In this document: piece after piece, positions 46,213 through 57,061 of the stretch | Numbering within the stretch: the stretch's first letter is position 1 | How the letters are laid out: each line of letters starts with the position of its first letter | DNA from: Cadophora sp. MPI-SDFR-AT-0126 | Lineage: Eukaryota; Ascomycota; Leotiomycetes; Helotiales; Ploettnerulaceae | Reading direction: 5' to 3' | Assembly (NCBI GenBank): GCA_020747065.1 | Contig: JAGMVK010000010.1 | Coordinates: forward strand, 1,178,001 to 1,242,000 | Length of the DNA stretch: 64,000 bases | Position numbers and translations under genes: made by a program | Notes under the pieces: model-generated | The model's database searches: none | The model's input: the letters and a program-made list of their open reading frames with translations, nothing else | Told to the model about the DNA's origin: nothing

Positions 46213-47043
46213 TCAGTTTCTACCACCATACTCCTCGTCTGCTTCTTTATACCTTGGTAAGATCTCCCATCCATCTGACAAGGCTGACGAATATGGCGGT
46301 GGTGGATCGTTCGTTTCTCCTTGATGTTGTGGTTGTGGCTGCTGTGCTGGGCTTTCTGACTTGAGACCGGGACTTTCACTTGCTGAGTTTGTTGATGGGA
46401 TTGCAATCCTTAAATTTGTTGCAGTAGTCGCTGTCTTTGGAGACGAGGGATCCGGGATACCTCTCCCTTGTCGTCTAGCCCAGTATGCTGTTGTGGTGTT
46501 AGCTTAAGATGCGGGGTAGTTGAAGCGACAACGCGGAATTCCACAATAGACATCTCATTGCAAGCTCAGAAATGAGGCTCTGAAGAGGAAGCGATGAAGT
46601 GGATCAGTAAAGAAAACCACAAACGAACCTTTACAGCCAGGACAATAATCCCCCCACCTCGTTCCCTCAGCCACCAGCCCCCTCCCATCCTTGTAGATGA
46701 AGTAGTCTCTGTTCAACGGTCTCCGATCAAGACAAGCACAGCATTCAGGAGTACTCAAACCACAGCTGACTTTGTGCTCGCATCTTACGACCATAGGCAC
46801 GAATTTCTCTCCCCGACCAGATTTCCAACCTTTCCTCTTCTCTTGGGTTTCGGACTTTTCAGGCTCCTGGTACGGGGAGCTGGAGCTGGAAGTTGAAGCT
46901 GAAGCTTCGGCCTCGTTCCAGAGTGGAGTTCGTACCCATCTCGGTGATTGTTGTTGTTGTGAGAAATTACTGTTGATGCTATCGTTTGTGGTTGACAGAC
47001 TGGCTTTGGATTTGCCTTTCCAGTGAAAGTCGAAGAGTCCCAT
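46213..47043 (-). CDS. Small Cys-containing protein of unknown function
   Basis: Exons 47043-46629 and 46487-46213 encode 229 residues. The start is MGLFDFHWKGKSK. A low-complexity Ser/Gln stretch follows, then a possible zinc-binding core with spaced Cys and His: RCEHKVSCGLSTPECCAC, then DYCPGCKAYWARRQGRG. The CxxC pairs and the aromatic WGDYCPGC segment suggest a small zinc-binding fold. The C-terminus is Pro/Gln-rich and ends PPPPYSS...YGGRN; PPPPY could bind a WW domain. The second exon is inferred from a GCTAAC branch site, an ACAG acceptor and an open frame of 91 codons in phase; the first exon read alone would end soon after the donor. Function unknown. Confidence 0.65.
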
Positions 47044-47840
47044 TATGATCGCAAGACTTGTTCGAAGTGAGGCTGAAGAGCTGATGAGGATGTGAAGAGG
47101 GAAGGGACAACCAAAAAATGAAGCGGGACGTAGTGATGAGAGCGTATTGCGTTGATGAAGAGACTCGATGATGGTGCAAGTAGGTATTAGAAGGACTGGA
47201 AGGACGAGTATGTATGGTCGGTCTGAGATTTTGAAGGAATGAGTATTGACCGAGCTGGAGCCTGCTCAGCCTTGGGACGGTCAGCTACATGAGGCTAGGC
47301 AAGCCACTAAACTCAGCCTTCCAAATTTTGGACCAACTTAAGATGAGCCCACCAAGACGTCTTTGTAATGTTCAGTTTTGGTGCTTTCACTTTCTCACTT
47401 GGGCAATGAGAATTATAGGACTGTGTAAACAGGTGAGAGAAAATTGAATTCAGGTAAGAATGAAGGAAGCGAAATGTAACGAGACAAAATGGTCAAGCTT
47501 CAATCTCGACTTTGGAACAGAACATTCGAATGTCGCCAATAAACAACGTTAAACAAGAACACTTAAATACTTCGGCAATCTTGGTCATTCCTTTTCATTT
47601 CAAGTTTCCCGATCGAACCAATTTTATTGTTGACATCACGTGAAGATAGGCAAGGCTGAGAGATTGGGAGACCCACTAGGAGGGGTTTAGCGTGAAGATC
47701 CACTGAAATTATATTTTTCTCTTCGCACAAGAAGCCTTCCTCTCTTCCACAGACACTAATGTCTTGAGATTCAGGACGCTTCTGTTTCACTCTCCACAAA
47801 GGTCTCTGTGTTCTGCAAAGAATACATATTACATCTAAAC
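47044..47840. other. Divergent region before KAP123
   Basis: 797 bp between two divergent starts. No protein-like frame. AT-rich stretches near 47400-47580 are unremarkable. Confidence 0.55.
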
Positions 47841-50800
47841 ATGGACCAACAGAAGTTCCTCGAGCTCTTGAAGGGCATCCAAACCCGTTTGTTTTCACGT
47901 CCTCGACCCCGCCAACAATCTGCTAATAATTTCCAGCGGACACCGAGATAGTCAAGGCTGCCACCACCGAACTTCGAAAGACCTACTACCCTCAACCACA
48001 GTCTCTCCTATGGCTCCTTCACATCCTCACCACCAACGAGGCTCCCGAAATCCGCCAACAAGCCGCTGTTGAAGCACTTCGTTTGGTTTCAAAACACTGG
48101 GTTGCTCTTCCAGACGAGCAGAAGCCAGCGATTCGCGAAAAGCTTTTCGAGACAACACTGAACGAGACTAAGCCCCTTGTTCGACATTCTGCGGCGCGTG
48201 TTATCGCCTCTATCGCAGCTATTGATTTGGAAGACGGAGAGTGGGCCTCTCTCCCCAACAACCTTTTCCAAGCCGCCACTTCTTCCAAAGTTTCTCACCG
48301 CGAAGTCGGAATCTACACACTCTTTTCCTTGCTTGAAACTGCAGGCGACGTCTTCGAGGACAAGCTACCTGGCCTTTTCTCCCTATTGTCCAACACTATC
48401 AAAGATCCTGAGAGCCCAGATGTTCGTGTCAACACCTTGCTCTGCCTCAGCAGAGTTGCTATGTTGATTCAGCCTGAAGAGGATCCGGAAAACCTTGCCC
48501 GGTTTACAGAGATATTCCCTGCCATGGTAGCTGTGTTGAAGGGTGCAGTCGACGAGGAGAATGAGGATCGCGTTATGCAAGCCTTTGAAGTCTTTCAGAC
48601 CCTCCTCGGTTGTGAATCTGCGTTGTTGAATAAGCATTTCAAAGACCTCTTGACATTCATGATCGACTTGGCCGCCGATACATCTATTCAGGATGAGTCC
48701 CGGACACAAGCTCTGTCTTTCTTGATGCAGTGCGCGAGATACAGAAAGATGAAGATCCAAGGCATCAAAGACATGGGAGAGAATCTGACTATCAAAGCCA
48801 TGCAAATTGCCACGGAGATTGACGACGAGGAGGATGAGGACGATGTCACCCCACATAAGACGGCGCTTGGTCTTTTGGATCTTCTCGCTACCAGTCTCCC
48901 TCCCCGCCAGGTTATCGTTCCTCTCCTAGCAGCCCTGCCACAGTATGTCAACAGCGAACAGCCGAAGTATCGTCAAGCTGGTATTTTGTCCCTTGGAATG
49001 TGTGTGGAAGGAGCCCCAGATTTTATTGCAACTCAACTCGACGGCCTGATGCCAGTAGTTCTGAAGCTGCTCAACGACCCAGTTATTGGCGTTAGAGGTG
49101 CTGCCCTTAATGGTGTTGCCAGATTGGCCGATGACCTTGCCGAAGAGCTGTGCAAGCACCATGCTGAGCTCATTCCAGCTTTGCTCAAAAATCTTGATGC
49201 TGCCACTGGTCAGGCATCCAGTGAAGCTGAAAAAGAGAAGAACCTTGATATTTTGAAGGCTGCCTGCAGTGCATTGGATTCTGTCACCGATGGCATTGAT
49301 AAGGCAATTGTGGGTTCCTATGTCCCGGAGCTTGTCCCCCGTCTCGTCCAACTACTTGGCCACGAGGATCTCAATGTCAAAGCAAGTGCTGCTGGTGCAA
49401 TTGGGTCTATTGCTGGCTCTGCTATGGACGCCTTCTCGCCATACTTCGAAGGTACTATGCAAGCCATGTCTCCATATGTCACCATTAAGGACAGTACGGA
49501 GGAACTCGATCTTCGTGGCATTGTCACCGATTCTATGGGAAGCATAGCGGGAGCTGTCGGTCCTGTTGCTTTCCAGAAATATGTTCAGCCACTTATGCAA
49601 GCTAGCGAGGAAGGCTTGAACCTCGGCCACCCAAGATTGAGAGAGACTAGCTACATTCTGTGGAGTACCTTAGCCAAGGTCTACAAGGAAGAGTTTACCC
49701 CATTCCTTGAAGGCGTGGTCGGCGCGTTAATGACTTCTCTTAACCAAGAAGAGTCTGACCTTGATTTTGAGATTGGTGAAGAGGCACGAGAATTGCTTGG
49801 AGATGAAGTTGTTATTGCAGGAAAGAAGGTCAAGCTTGTTACCCCTGAAAGCAAGCCCGAGATAGACGACCTCGACAACATGGAAGATGATGAGGATGAT
49901 GAGGATTGGGATGATCTCACAGCTGTCACTGCTGTTGCCATGGAGAAGGAGGTTGCGGTTGAAGTCTTGGGCGATGTTTTGACGAACACTCGCAAGAACT
50001 TTATGCCATACTTTGAAAAGGCTGTTGAGACGGTCGTTGTACTAGTGGAACATTCTTACGAGGGAGTACGAAAGGCTGCTATCGGAACCCTGTGGCGCGC
50101 ATACGCATGCCTCTGGGCTTTAATGGAAGATCACACCGGGAAGAAGTGGACTCCAGGCCTGCCTCTGAAGGAGCAGCCTTCCGAAGAGCTTCTCAAGCTT
50201 GGTGAAGTCGTCACCGTTGCGACGATGTCTCTTTGGGACGATGAAGTTGACCGGTAAGCTCAATCCTTGCATACAGTTCTACCATGCACAAGAACCTCAA
50301 ATGATGAGTTACATGACGTTATACCCAGCTCACTCAGACGCACAAGTTGCGAATGCTGCGAACGCGTATTTATATTCTGATTGGGAAACAAATACTCCTT
50401 ATTCGCCGAACATAGGTCTTCATCTGCTAATAGCCGTGTTTCAATAGGGCTGTCGTTACGGATATTAACCGAAACGTCTCCGCGTCCTTGAAGCTATGTG
50501 GACCTGCCATCCTGACCCAGGACAAATTCACTGAGCGCATGACTTCAACAGTTGCATCCATTCTCACCAAGTCGCATCCTTGCCAGAACGATATGGGAGA
50601 TGAAGATGACCATGATGAGCTGGATGAAGAGGAGTCTTCGGAGTATGATTGGCTTGTTATTGACACCGCCCTGGACGTGATCATTGGCATAGCAAAAGCA
50701 CTTGGATCACAGTTTGGTGAGATTTTCAAGATCTACCAGAAGCCAATCACCAAATTCGCATCTTCTACCACCAATTATGAGCGATCTACAGCTGTTGGTG

Positions 50801-51437
50801 TCATTGCCGAATGTACGAGACACATGGGCGCTGGTGTTACACCATTCACTGCACCTCTTCTCAAGCTTCTCATCCACAAGCTGACAGATGAGGATCCCGA
50901 AACCAAGTCTAATGCCGCATATGCCATCGGGCTGTTGGTCTTCCATTCTACCGACTCTGCCGCCTATCTCCCAAGCTACAACACTATCTTGGGCAAGCTC
51001 GAGCCACTACTCCAAACCCAGCGTGCCCGTACTTTGGACAACGCCTGTGGATGTGTCACCCGCATGATTATGGCTCACCCAGACAAGGTCCCAATTGATG
51101 ATATCTTGCCAGTTCTCGTTGACCTCCTTCCACTAAAGGAAGACTACGAGGAGAACGAGCCCATCTTTACCTGCATCGCTGGACTGTGTAAGTTTTCAAA
51201 CTCACAATCATTAATCCCCCCAACTAATGCATCGTCATAGATCAACACCAGAACGCAGCCGTCATCTCCCTCACCCCACAACTTATCCCAGTCTTCGCAG
51301 CCGTTCTCGGCGAACCAGCCGAGCAACTTGAGGATGAAACCCGTGCCAAGGTCATCGATACCGTCAAGTTTATCGCCGAGAAGAATCCAAGCATCGTCCA
51401 ATCGAACCCAGCGTTGGTGGCCGCCCTTCAAGGGTAG
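47841..51437 (+). CDS. KAP123: Importin beta-4 / karyopherin KAP123
   Basis: Nuclear import receptor for ribosomal proteins and histones, working with Ran-GTP. Exons 47841-47886, 47937-50253, 50448-51187 and 51241-51437 encode 1099 residues, the usual length. The whole protein is built of HEAT helices. Diagnostic parts are the start MDQQKFLELLKGIQTPDTEIVKAAT, LRQQ-type repeats, RQAGILSLGMCVEGAPDF, DDLAEELCKHHAELIPALL, and an acidic loop (DNMEDDEDDEDWDDL) before the C-terminal arch. The first junction restores TPDTE. The second intron (194 nt) is longer than its neighbours; skipping it gives VDRAVVTDINRN. The end KNPSIVQSNPALVAALQG is complete. Confidence 0.95.
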
Positions 51438-52081
51438 AGAATCTACTAAGATGACTGATGACTTTGATGATGATACATAGAGGGCAGGAATGGAATGGCA
51501 GCCAAGGAAGAGCTATATGTTGAATATCGCATGTCTTCTAAATGTTGATTGTCACTGCGATACAGAGACTTGGAATTATTGTGATGTTTTGTTTTAGATA
51601 GTTTAGTTAGCATACCCCCGAGACCGATCCCCCTTGCGGATTTTACATTCAATGGAAGAACCAAAGAACGACGAGAACATTTCCTACTTCTAATGATCCT
51701 GAATATCTGAACAATCTCTATTATGGTTGACACATACCCGAGTCTTGAGACGACTTGTTCTTAAGTATTCATCTGCCGAAAATGCTATGGGTATCATTCC
51801 TTTCCTACTTATGCTACACGCAAATCGCCATCCTAATACCTACCATGCCTACAATGCGTGCCCAATAAAGCCCTAGGAATATGCAACCCTCCTCCCAATG
51901 CCCGAACCTTAAAATGCAAAACACAACGCTACCTGCCAATGTTTCTATCCTATGCCTCCTTGACCATCCTCCCAATGCTACCGTGTAATGCTTCCCAATG
52001 AATGCAGGTATGTCCATCCCTATCAAAAAAAATGAAAAATACACAATAACCAATGCGAAAGAAATGTCGGATTTTCATCAA
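51438..52081. other. Convergent spacer with dispersed CCCAATGC words
   Basis: A 644-bp region between the 3' ends of KAP123 and the UIM-motif gene. Between about 51800 and 52010 the words CCCAATG and CAATGC recur several times at irregular spacing. No gene supported. Confidence 0.5.
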
Positions 52082-54544
52082 TCAACACAAGTCCAAAAGC
52101 TCCTGAGAGCAGCCCATGAAGTCATCATCCCCATAATCCGTTGCCGTAGATAGAACTCTCTTCAGTGTTCTCCTAGGCTTCTCTGTGCCCGTGCTCATAT
52201 CCTGTTTCAGTGGGACTTTCTCCCCCGCAAGCATTTTACTCTCGTGAATAGCTGCATATTCCAGATCTTCGTACTTTTCTTCAAAGAAGCGTCGAGGTTT
52301 CGCCCTTGTGTTATTCGCTGTCATTTCATCTGTCTGCCTTGGTGTTTGTGCTTTCACCTCTGCTTGGCCATTACTTTCATCCTCGTCATATTCGTCGAAC
52401 AGGCGAGGCAGGTCGAAATCACCATAGTCGGTAGAATTAGAATGGATCCTGTTAAGGCCCGGCATACCTGCCATAGCCAACCGCTTCGCTTCTAGTTCTG
52501 CCGTGATTTTGCTTTCGCGAATGGCAGCTTCAAGCTCTTCGTCTTCTTTCTCCTTGAAAAGACGAGGTAAATCGTCGAATTCTCCATAATCTGTTGAGTC
52601 AGACTGGTTTCGGCCAAGTGATGCCTGATCGTTCGTCTGGATGTTGGATCTTTGAGCCGAGGTAGCCTTGCTTTCATGGAGGGCCGCGTGAAATAAGTCT
52701 TCTTCTTTTTCCTGGAAGAAACGCTGTTTTTGTCGGTAAGCTGGTCGTGGCGGTAGTGGTGGACTTATCGCGGGTTTCGCTCTGGCCGGAGAAGGGGCGC
52801 GGACTGGTGAGCATATCTCCTCTAGGTCCTCCGGTGAAAGAATGAGATCTTGTGTACCAATGCAGTCATCAAAGTCGTCATTCTTCGTCCTCTCAGAGCA
52901 GAGCGCTCCGTTGACATGCGTCCTTACCCAACCATTGGGAGAATTGGCAGTAACCTTGACAAGATCCCTATGAGGAGTGGTGTGCGGTGAAACGACCGCA
53001 ACAAGGCCTTCTGGAGATATGTTCAGATCTCGTGAACGAAACGTGTCGGCAATAAAGTATCTGTCTGATTTCTTTGGATCGAGCTGGCTACCGACACATG
53101 CGTTGTCCCGACGATTGAGAGACTCTGAAGTAGCCTCGGCCAGTGGTCTCGGAGGAGACCGATCTGATGAAATTATCTCAACCAGGTCTTCTGGAGACAT
53201 GATCAAGTCTTGAGTACAGAACATGTTCTCAAAAAGGTTCTCCTCTGCTTTCTTTGGACTGAGCTCTCTAAAAACTTGTGTATTGGAAGGTATGTCGTCA
53301 ACGTCCTCGAGAAGTTCTCGCACTGCCTGGGTTGGACTGGGGAAGAAGTCATCCATGTGATTCTCTAGGAACGCTTGAGTAGAAGCAGGTGGCAGAGTCT
53401 TCGCGGGTTTAGGTACATGATTCAAGGGGCTCCGTGAGGGAAACGAGGGTCTTTGAGGCGTAGAAATAGACTTTGTAGCTGCCGTTGCTTTTATGGGAAG
53501 ACGTGGGGGCGGCATGGTGACAGACCGGCTTTGGAATGATGGCACTGGGGCAAGAGCCTGTGCCTTGGGACGATTATTCCTGGGGCTGCTTTCAGCCTGT
53601 GATAGGATGGCCTCAGCTGACTTGTACGGAATCTCTACGACCGGCACAGTATCCCGATTCCTCCTTCCTGAGACATCAACTGTTCTTTCGCCTCTTTCTG
53701 CGACTCTTCCAGACCGCCTTGGAGAGACTAGATCCTTCGGTACCCTAGATGTGCCTTCTCCAACTTGTGAATGGCGCATGTTAGGTGGCTCCATCGCATC
53801 AGATTTAGCGACAGCCTCAGCAAGGTCTGAAAATAATTGGGTAGTTGCCAGCTCATCGAGCGCCTGGGTATCCAGTATCGAGTGTTCGTCCACTTCTTTC
53901 AAGATAGGCAACTCTTGTGAGGCTTCGCGGCGATGACATTGTGAAGAAGGAGGCTTTTTCTTTGGCGATCTTGGAGCAGAAGTGCTATCTTTCGCCGAAA
54001 TGATAGAGCTGTCAATCTGCTCGAGCAGATCTGACTGTGATAACGAGGGGAAGTCCCCAAATTCATTGTCAGAACCTTCGTCACTCGCTCGTCGCTTTGC
54101 AGGTGGTCCTTCATCATCCTTCTCCACATCAGATATGGTCTTGTCTGAGTCTTCTGCTACACTCTCCATCTGCTGCCATGTCCGTTTGCTGGTACCATTG
54201 CTCCTTACAAATCTCGATATCGTAGGCTGACTTGGGCGGACAAATTTGCTAGGCTCAGGAATGCCTTGTTTCCTTCGTGCTTCCTTCTCAGCAGCTGCTT
54301 TGGCAGCTTTCTTTTCTCTCGCTGCCTTGGCCCTCTCAGCTGCCTTCTCCCTTTCGTACTCTCTCTTCTGCTGCTCCAATTCTGCCTTGTCGCGCCTATG
54401 CTGCTCTGCCCTCGATATTCTTGGTCCTCGGTTTGCCTGCTGGTATGCCTTCTTCGCGGCCTTACTTGTCATGGGTCGTTGTTGGCCATTTGATCGCACT
54501 AACGAAGTGGGAATGTGTGTGAAGGTTCGTTGTCCACCTGTCAT
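52082..54544 (-). CDS. Uncharacterised nuclear-type protein with PIP-like box and three UIM-like motifs
   Basis: Single exon, 820 residues, not recognised as a named gene. Residues 1-100 are a highly basic, charged helix (RAEQHRRDKAELEQQKREYE; EREKAAERAKAAREKKAAK). At about 100-112 comes QPTISRFV, close to a PCNA-interacting box. The middle is acidic and Ser/Pro-rich. It has three copies of a 'TQDLILSPEDL' unit at about 440-460, 500-520 and 560-580 (CTQDLIMSPEDL, RSRDLNISPEGL, GTQDLILSPEDL). The C-terminal third has three helices that match the ubiquitin-interacting motif: EEDLFHAALHESK (about 610), EDEELEAAIRESK (about 665) and YEDLEYAAIHESK (about 755). Between and after them lie STDYGEFDDLPRLF-like repeats. 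Motif readings are mine by eye; the combined function (ubiquitin and PCNA binding) is inference. Confidence 0.75.
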   Translation of the reverse strand: MTGGQRTFTHIPTSLVRSNGQQRPMTSKAAKKAYQQANRGPRISRAEQHRRDKAELEQQKREYEREKAAERAKAAREKKAAKAAAEKEARRKQGIPEPSKFVRPSQPTISRFVRSNGTSKRTWQQMESVAEDSDKTISDVEKDDEGPPAKRRASDEGSDNEFGDFPSLSQSDLLEQIDSSIISAKDSTSAPRSPKKKPPSSQCHRREASQELPILKEVDEHSILDTQALDELATTQLFSDLAEAVAKSDAMEPPNMRHSQVGEGTSRVPKDLVSPRRSGRVAERGERTVDVSGRRNRDTVPVVEIPYKSAEAILSQAESSPRNNRPKAQALAPVPSFQSRSVTMPPPRLPIKATAATKSISTPQRPSFPSRSPLNHVPKPAKTLPPASTQAFLENHMDDFFPSPTQAVRELLEDVDDIPSNTQVFRELSPKKAEENLFENMFCTQDLIMSPEDLVEIISSDRSPPRPLAEATSESLNRRDNACVGSQLDPKKSDRYFIADTFRSRDLNISPEGLVAVVSPHTTPHRDLVKVTANSPNGWVRTHVNGALCSERTKNDDFDDCIGTQDLILSPEDLEEICSPVRAPSPARAKPAISPPLPPRPAYRQKQRFFQEKEEDLFHAALHESKATSAQRSNIQTNDQASLGRNQSDSTDYGEFDDLPRLFKEKEDEELEAAIRESKITAELEAKRLAMAGMPGLNRIHSNSTDYGDFDLPRLFDEYDEDESNGQAEVKAQTPRQTDEMTANNTRAKPRRFFEEKYEDLEYAAIHESKMLAGEKVPLKQDMSTGTEKPRRTLKRVLSTATDYGDDDFMGCSQELLDLC

Positions 54545-55148
54545 TCTGCCACATCCTAATGCCCTGCAGAAGTTACTATCATATTTTTCAACAAGCTTTG
54601 TGCTAATACTTACGGTTGCAATTATTTTATGATCTTGCTGGGCACACTTCTGGCCGTGGATTGTTGTCAGGGTTTGATGGCGGGGTTTGAATGAGAGGCA
54701 TGCACCCGCAGTGGATTTTCGAAGTTGACCTCGGGACGAGACGCGTCAAAGACGCGAGGTGGTGTGATGTGGGCCCATGAGTAAATATTGACAAATGGCA
54801 GGAGCTTCAATTCTTGTCCTCGTCCTTTTGTCGCCACGATACCCATCAGATTGAACGGATTATCAACAACTTTGTACCTGCTTTGAGTTTAGAAGGTGAA
54901 GCCACAAGCATATTGCAGCTTAGCGAAAACTCTTTCTCGATACAAACCTAATCTTACAACACCCCTCTCCCATGTGATATCCACTCAGCTCACACATAGT
55001 ATTATGCGCACCACAAGCGCGGGTAATTAAGCACGTATTTGTGAACAACTCGTCAGAGCAGGCAAATCTCCTTCATTCAATGTTTGAAAAATTCTACAGT
55101 AGGACTATGTCCACTTCATTGTCCAATAGAAAAGAAACAATTCCTGCG
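54545..55148. other. Upstream region of the UIM-motif gene and reductase 3' flank
   Basis: A 604-bp spacer between two minus-strand genes with the MCB pair; otherwise nothing seen. Confidence 0.55.
54741..54757. promoter_or_regulatory. MCB pair (ACGCGT and ACGCGA), candidate MBF site
   Basis: A perfect ACGCGT at 54741-54746 and an ACGCGA at 54752-54757 lie about 200 bp upstream of the UIM-motif gene. MBF binds ACGCGT in promoters of DNA-replication genes. The motif pair is seen directly; its use is inferred. Confidence 0.5.
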
Positions 55149-56361
55149 CTATCTGTCCAGAGTAGCAACAGTTGGATCCCAACCGCTTGGACTGTATGTG
55201 TCAAAAGCAAGACTTTTGAGATCCTCTTCAGTCAACTCGAAGTCGTAGACTGCGGCATTATCGATGATCCGACTTGGAGTCTCACTCTTCGGAAGTGGTA
55301 CAAATCCGTGCTGCAAACTCCATCGGACGAGGATCTGAGCAGCACTCTTTCCATACTTCTTCGTCAAGGGCTCGAGATCTTTATCGCTCAGTCTTTGTCC
55401 GCGAGCAAGAGGTGAGTAAGCTTCGATCACAATGTTTCGCTTTTTGCACCATTCTATTTGAGATAGAAGTCAGCCTCGCCCCAAGAGACAGTGCTTTTCA
55501 GGTGATGGAAAAAGCGTGTAACATACCAACAATGTCTGGGCGAGGAATCCACGGATGAATTTCCCACTGGCCAACACTAATCACGCCACCCTTTCCTTTA
55601 CCACCTTCTTCTTCGAGTTCTCTCATATACTCCTCCATCTCATCAAGATGCTTTACTCCGTAGTTGCTGACACCGATACTGCGGACTTTCCCTTCTTCAA
55701 CGGACTCGACCAGTGCTTTCCAAGCAGCTTTTCGGCCCTCTCGTCCACCATACGGAGCATGGAGCAGCATGAGGTCAATATAACCGAGGCCGCACTCTTT
55801 TAAGCTCACATCTACTTGAGCTTTCACGCCTTCCTAATTCAAAGAAGTCAGCTATTGAGGGTTCAATGCCTGAGTGAAGTTTGAGACATGCAAGTCCGCT
55901 CTCAAACAGTATTATGGCGAGAAAATAGCCTCGAGAACATAGACTTACATAAGTCAGAGCTGGTTGATAGACCTTGCTGGTGAAGAAAACCTCTTCACGA
56001 GGAATGCCAGAATCGAGAATGGCTTTCCCAGCTGGTTTCTCATTGCGATACATGGCAGCACAGTCAACCTGGCAGGTGTCAGTCACATCACGAAAGCTTG
56101 CTCGGGGAGGAGATTCAAACATGACGATAACCAGCTTTCAATGCCTGTGTTACTACTTCGCCACAGATTTCTGCTGAGCTTTGGCTGGTGTCAGTGCTAA
56201 GAGAAAGTAGATGCTAAGGGTTTCACTTGCACTTTGTAGACCTGTATCTTGTTAGAGATGGTTGCACTTAGGACTGATAAGGATCATACGCCATAACCGA
56301 GAGTGGGAATGTCAAACCCAGAATTCATTCGCTGCTTGGAACTAATTGTGATGGCCGCCAT
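55149..56361 (-). CDS. Aldo-keto reductase, six exons with probable GC-AG intron
   Basis: NAD(P)H-dependent reductase of the AKR superfamily; substrate unknown. Exons 56361-56290, 56241-56231 (11 nt), 56184-56121, 56068-55949, 55833-55527 and 55453-55149 encode 292 residues. The catalytic tetrad is visible: Asp and Tyr in HVDCAAMYRNE, Lys in FFTSKVY, and His in LMLLHAPYGG. Cofactor segments are SIGVSNYGVKHL and LPKSETPSRI. Joining GYGVYK to AEICGEVVTQALKAGYRH works in frame only if the second intron starts with GC (GCAAGT at 56230); both GT candidates nearby are out of phase. Divergent from DOM34. Confidence 0.88.
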
Positions 56362-57061
56362 TGTTCTACTGGAAGTCAATGATTGATTAGTGGATTTGAG
56401 ATGAGGAAGCAAATAATTGTTGAATGTGATGAAGGAACGTATGAATATCAGTATAAGAATAGGATTTGAAATCAAGGTCCGGACGTGTTCTGAGACTTGA
56501 GAGGAGATCCCCCGGAACGAACCTTAACCCCGAGACTGATCTCGAACTTGCCAGATGCTGTTGAATTTGATGCAGCCTGGACATCGGATATAATGAGGAT
56601 ATATTTTAATGTCCGAAGCAAACGAGCATGGAGGAAGGGAGATCTCTGGGGGAAAGGAGTATGACGAGCTGTTGACCTCATGTGGACTAGTGCATCATGT
56701 GATGTAGCAATACTTCACCAAACGCTTTACTTTGTTATTGTATACTTATTGGAATGCAAATGTCATAATTCTCTTTGTGTTTATTTTTATTTGGGTTGAA
56801 GCAAATACTGTATATACAGTACAATAATTTTGTCACCTTTATTCCAAAATGCAACCAAGAACTCTTCATCTTTTTGCCCCTCCAAATTACCCCACCACCA
56901 AGCTCCTCCAAATCTTGGCATAGTGTGCTGTTCATGAACATTGACAATAAAACTATTCCATACCTGCTATGCTCAGATAGCACACATCTTCACAGTTTTA
57001 CCTCATTCCAGGACTGCCTCCGCTCGCAAGAACAATATACTGAACATTCCAATACGACACT
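56362..57061. other. Divergent promoter region reductase/DOM34
   Basis: A 700-bp region; it holds the 16-bp palindrome. An open frame on the plus strand that runs through here into DOM34 is not coding before 57062. Confidence 0.55.
56806..56821. promoter_or_regulatory. Perfect 16-bp palindrome TACTGTATATACAGTA
   Basis: It lies between the divergent aldo-keto reductase and DOM34 genes, about 240 bp before DOM34. The symmetry suggests a site for a dimeric regulator, but AT-rich palindromes also arise by chance. No factor assigned. Confidence 0.3.

Noticed and set aside
51814..52053. 79-codon hydrophobic minus-strand frame
   Set aside because: Looks membrane-like but lies in a 3' spacer, has no homology that I recognise, and its content reflects the CCCAATG repeats.
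56775..57061. N-terminal extension of DOM34 in the open plus-strand frame
   Set aside because: That frame reaches DOM34 only through its intron in the wrong phase; the family begins MRLIKQ at 57062.
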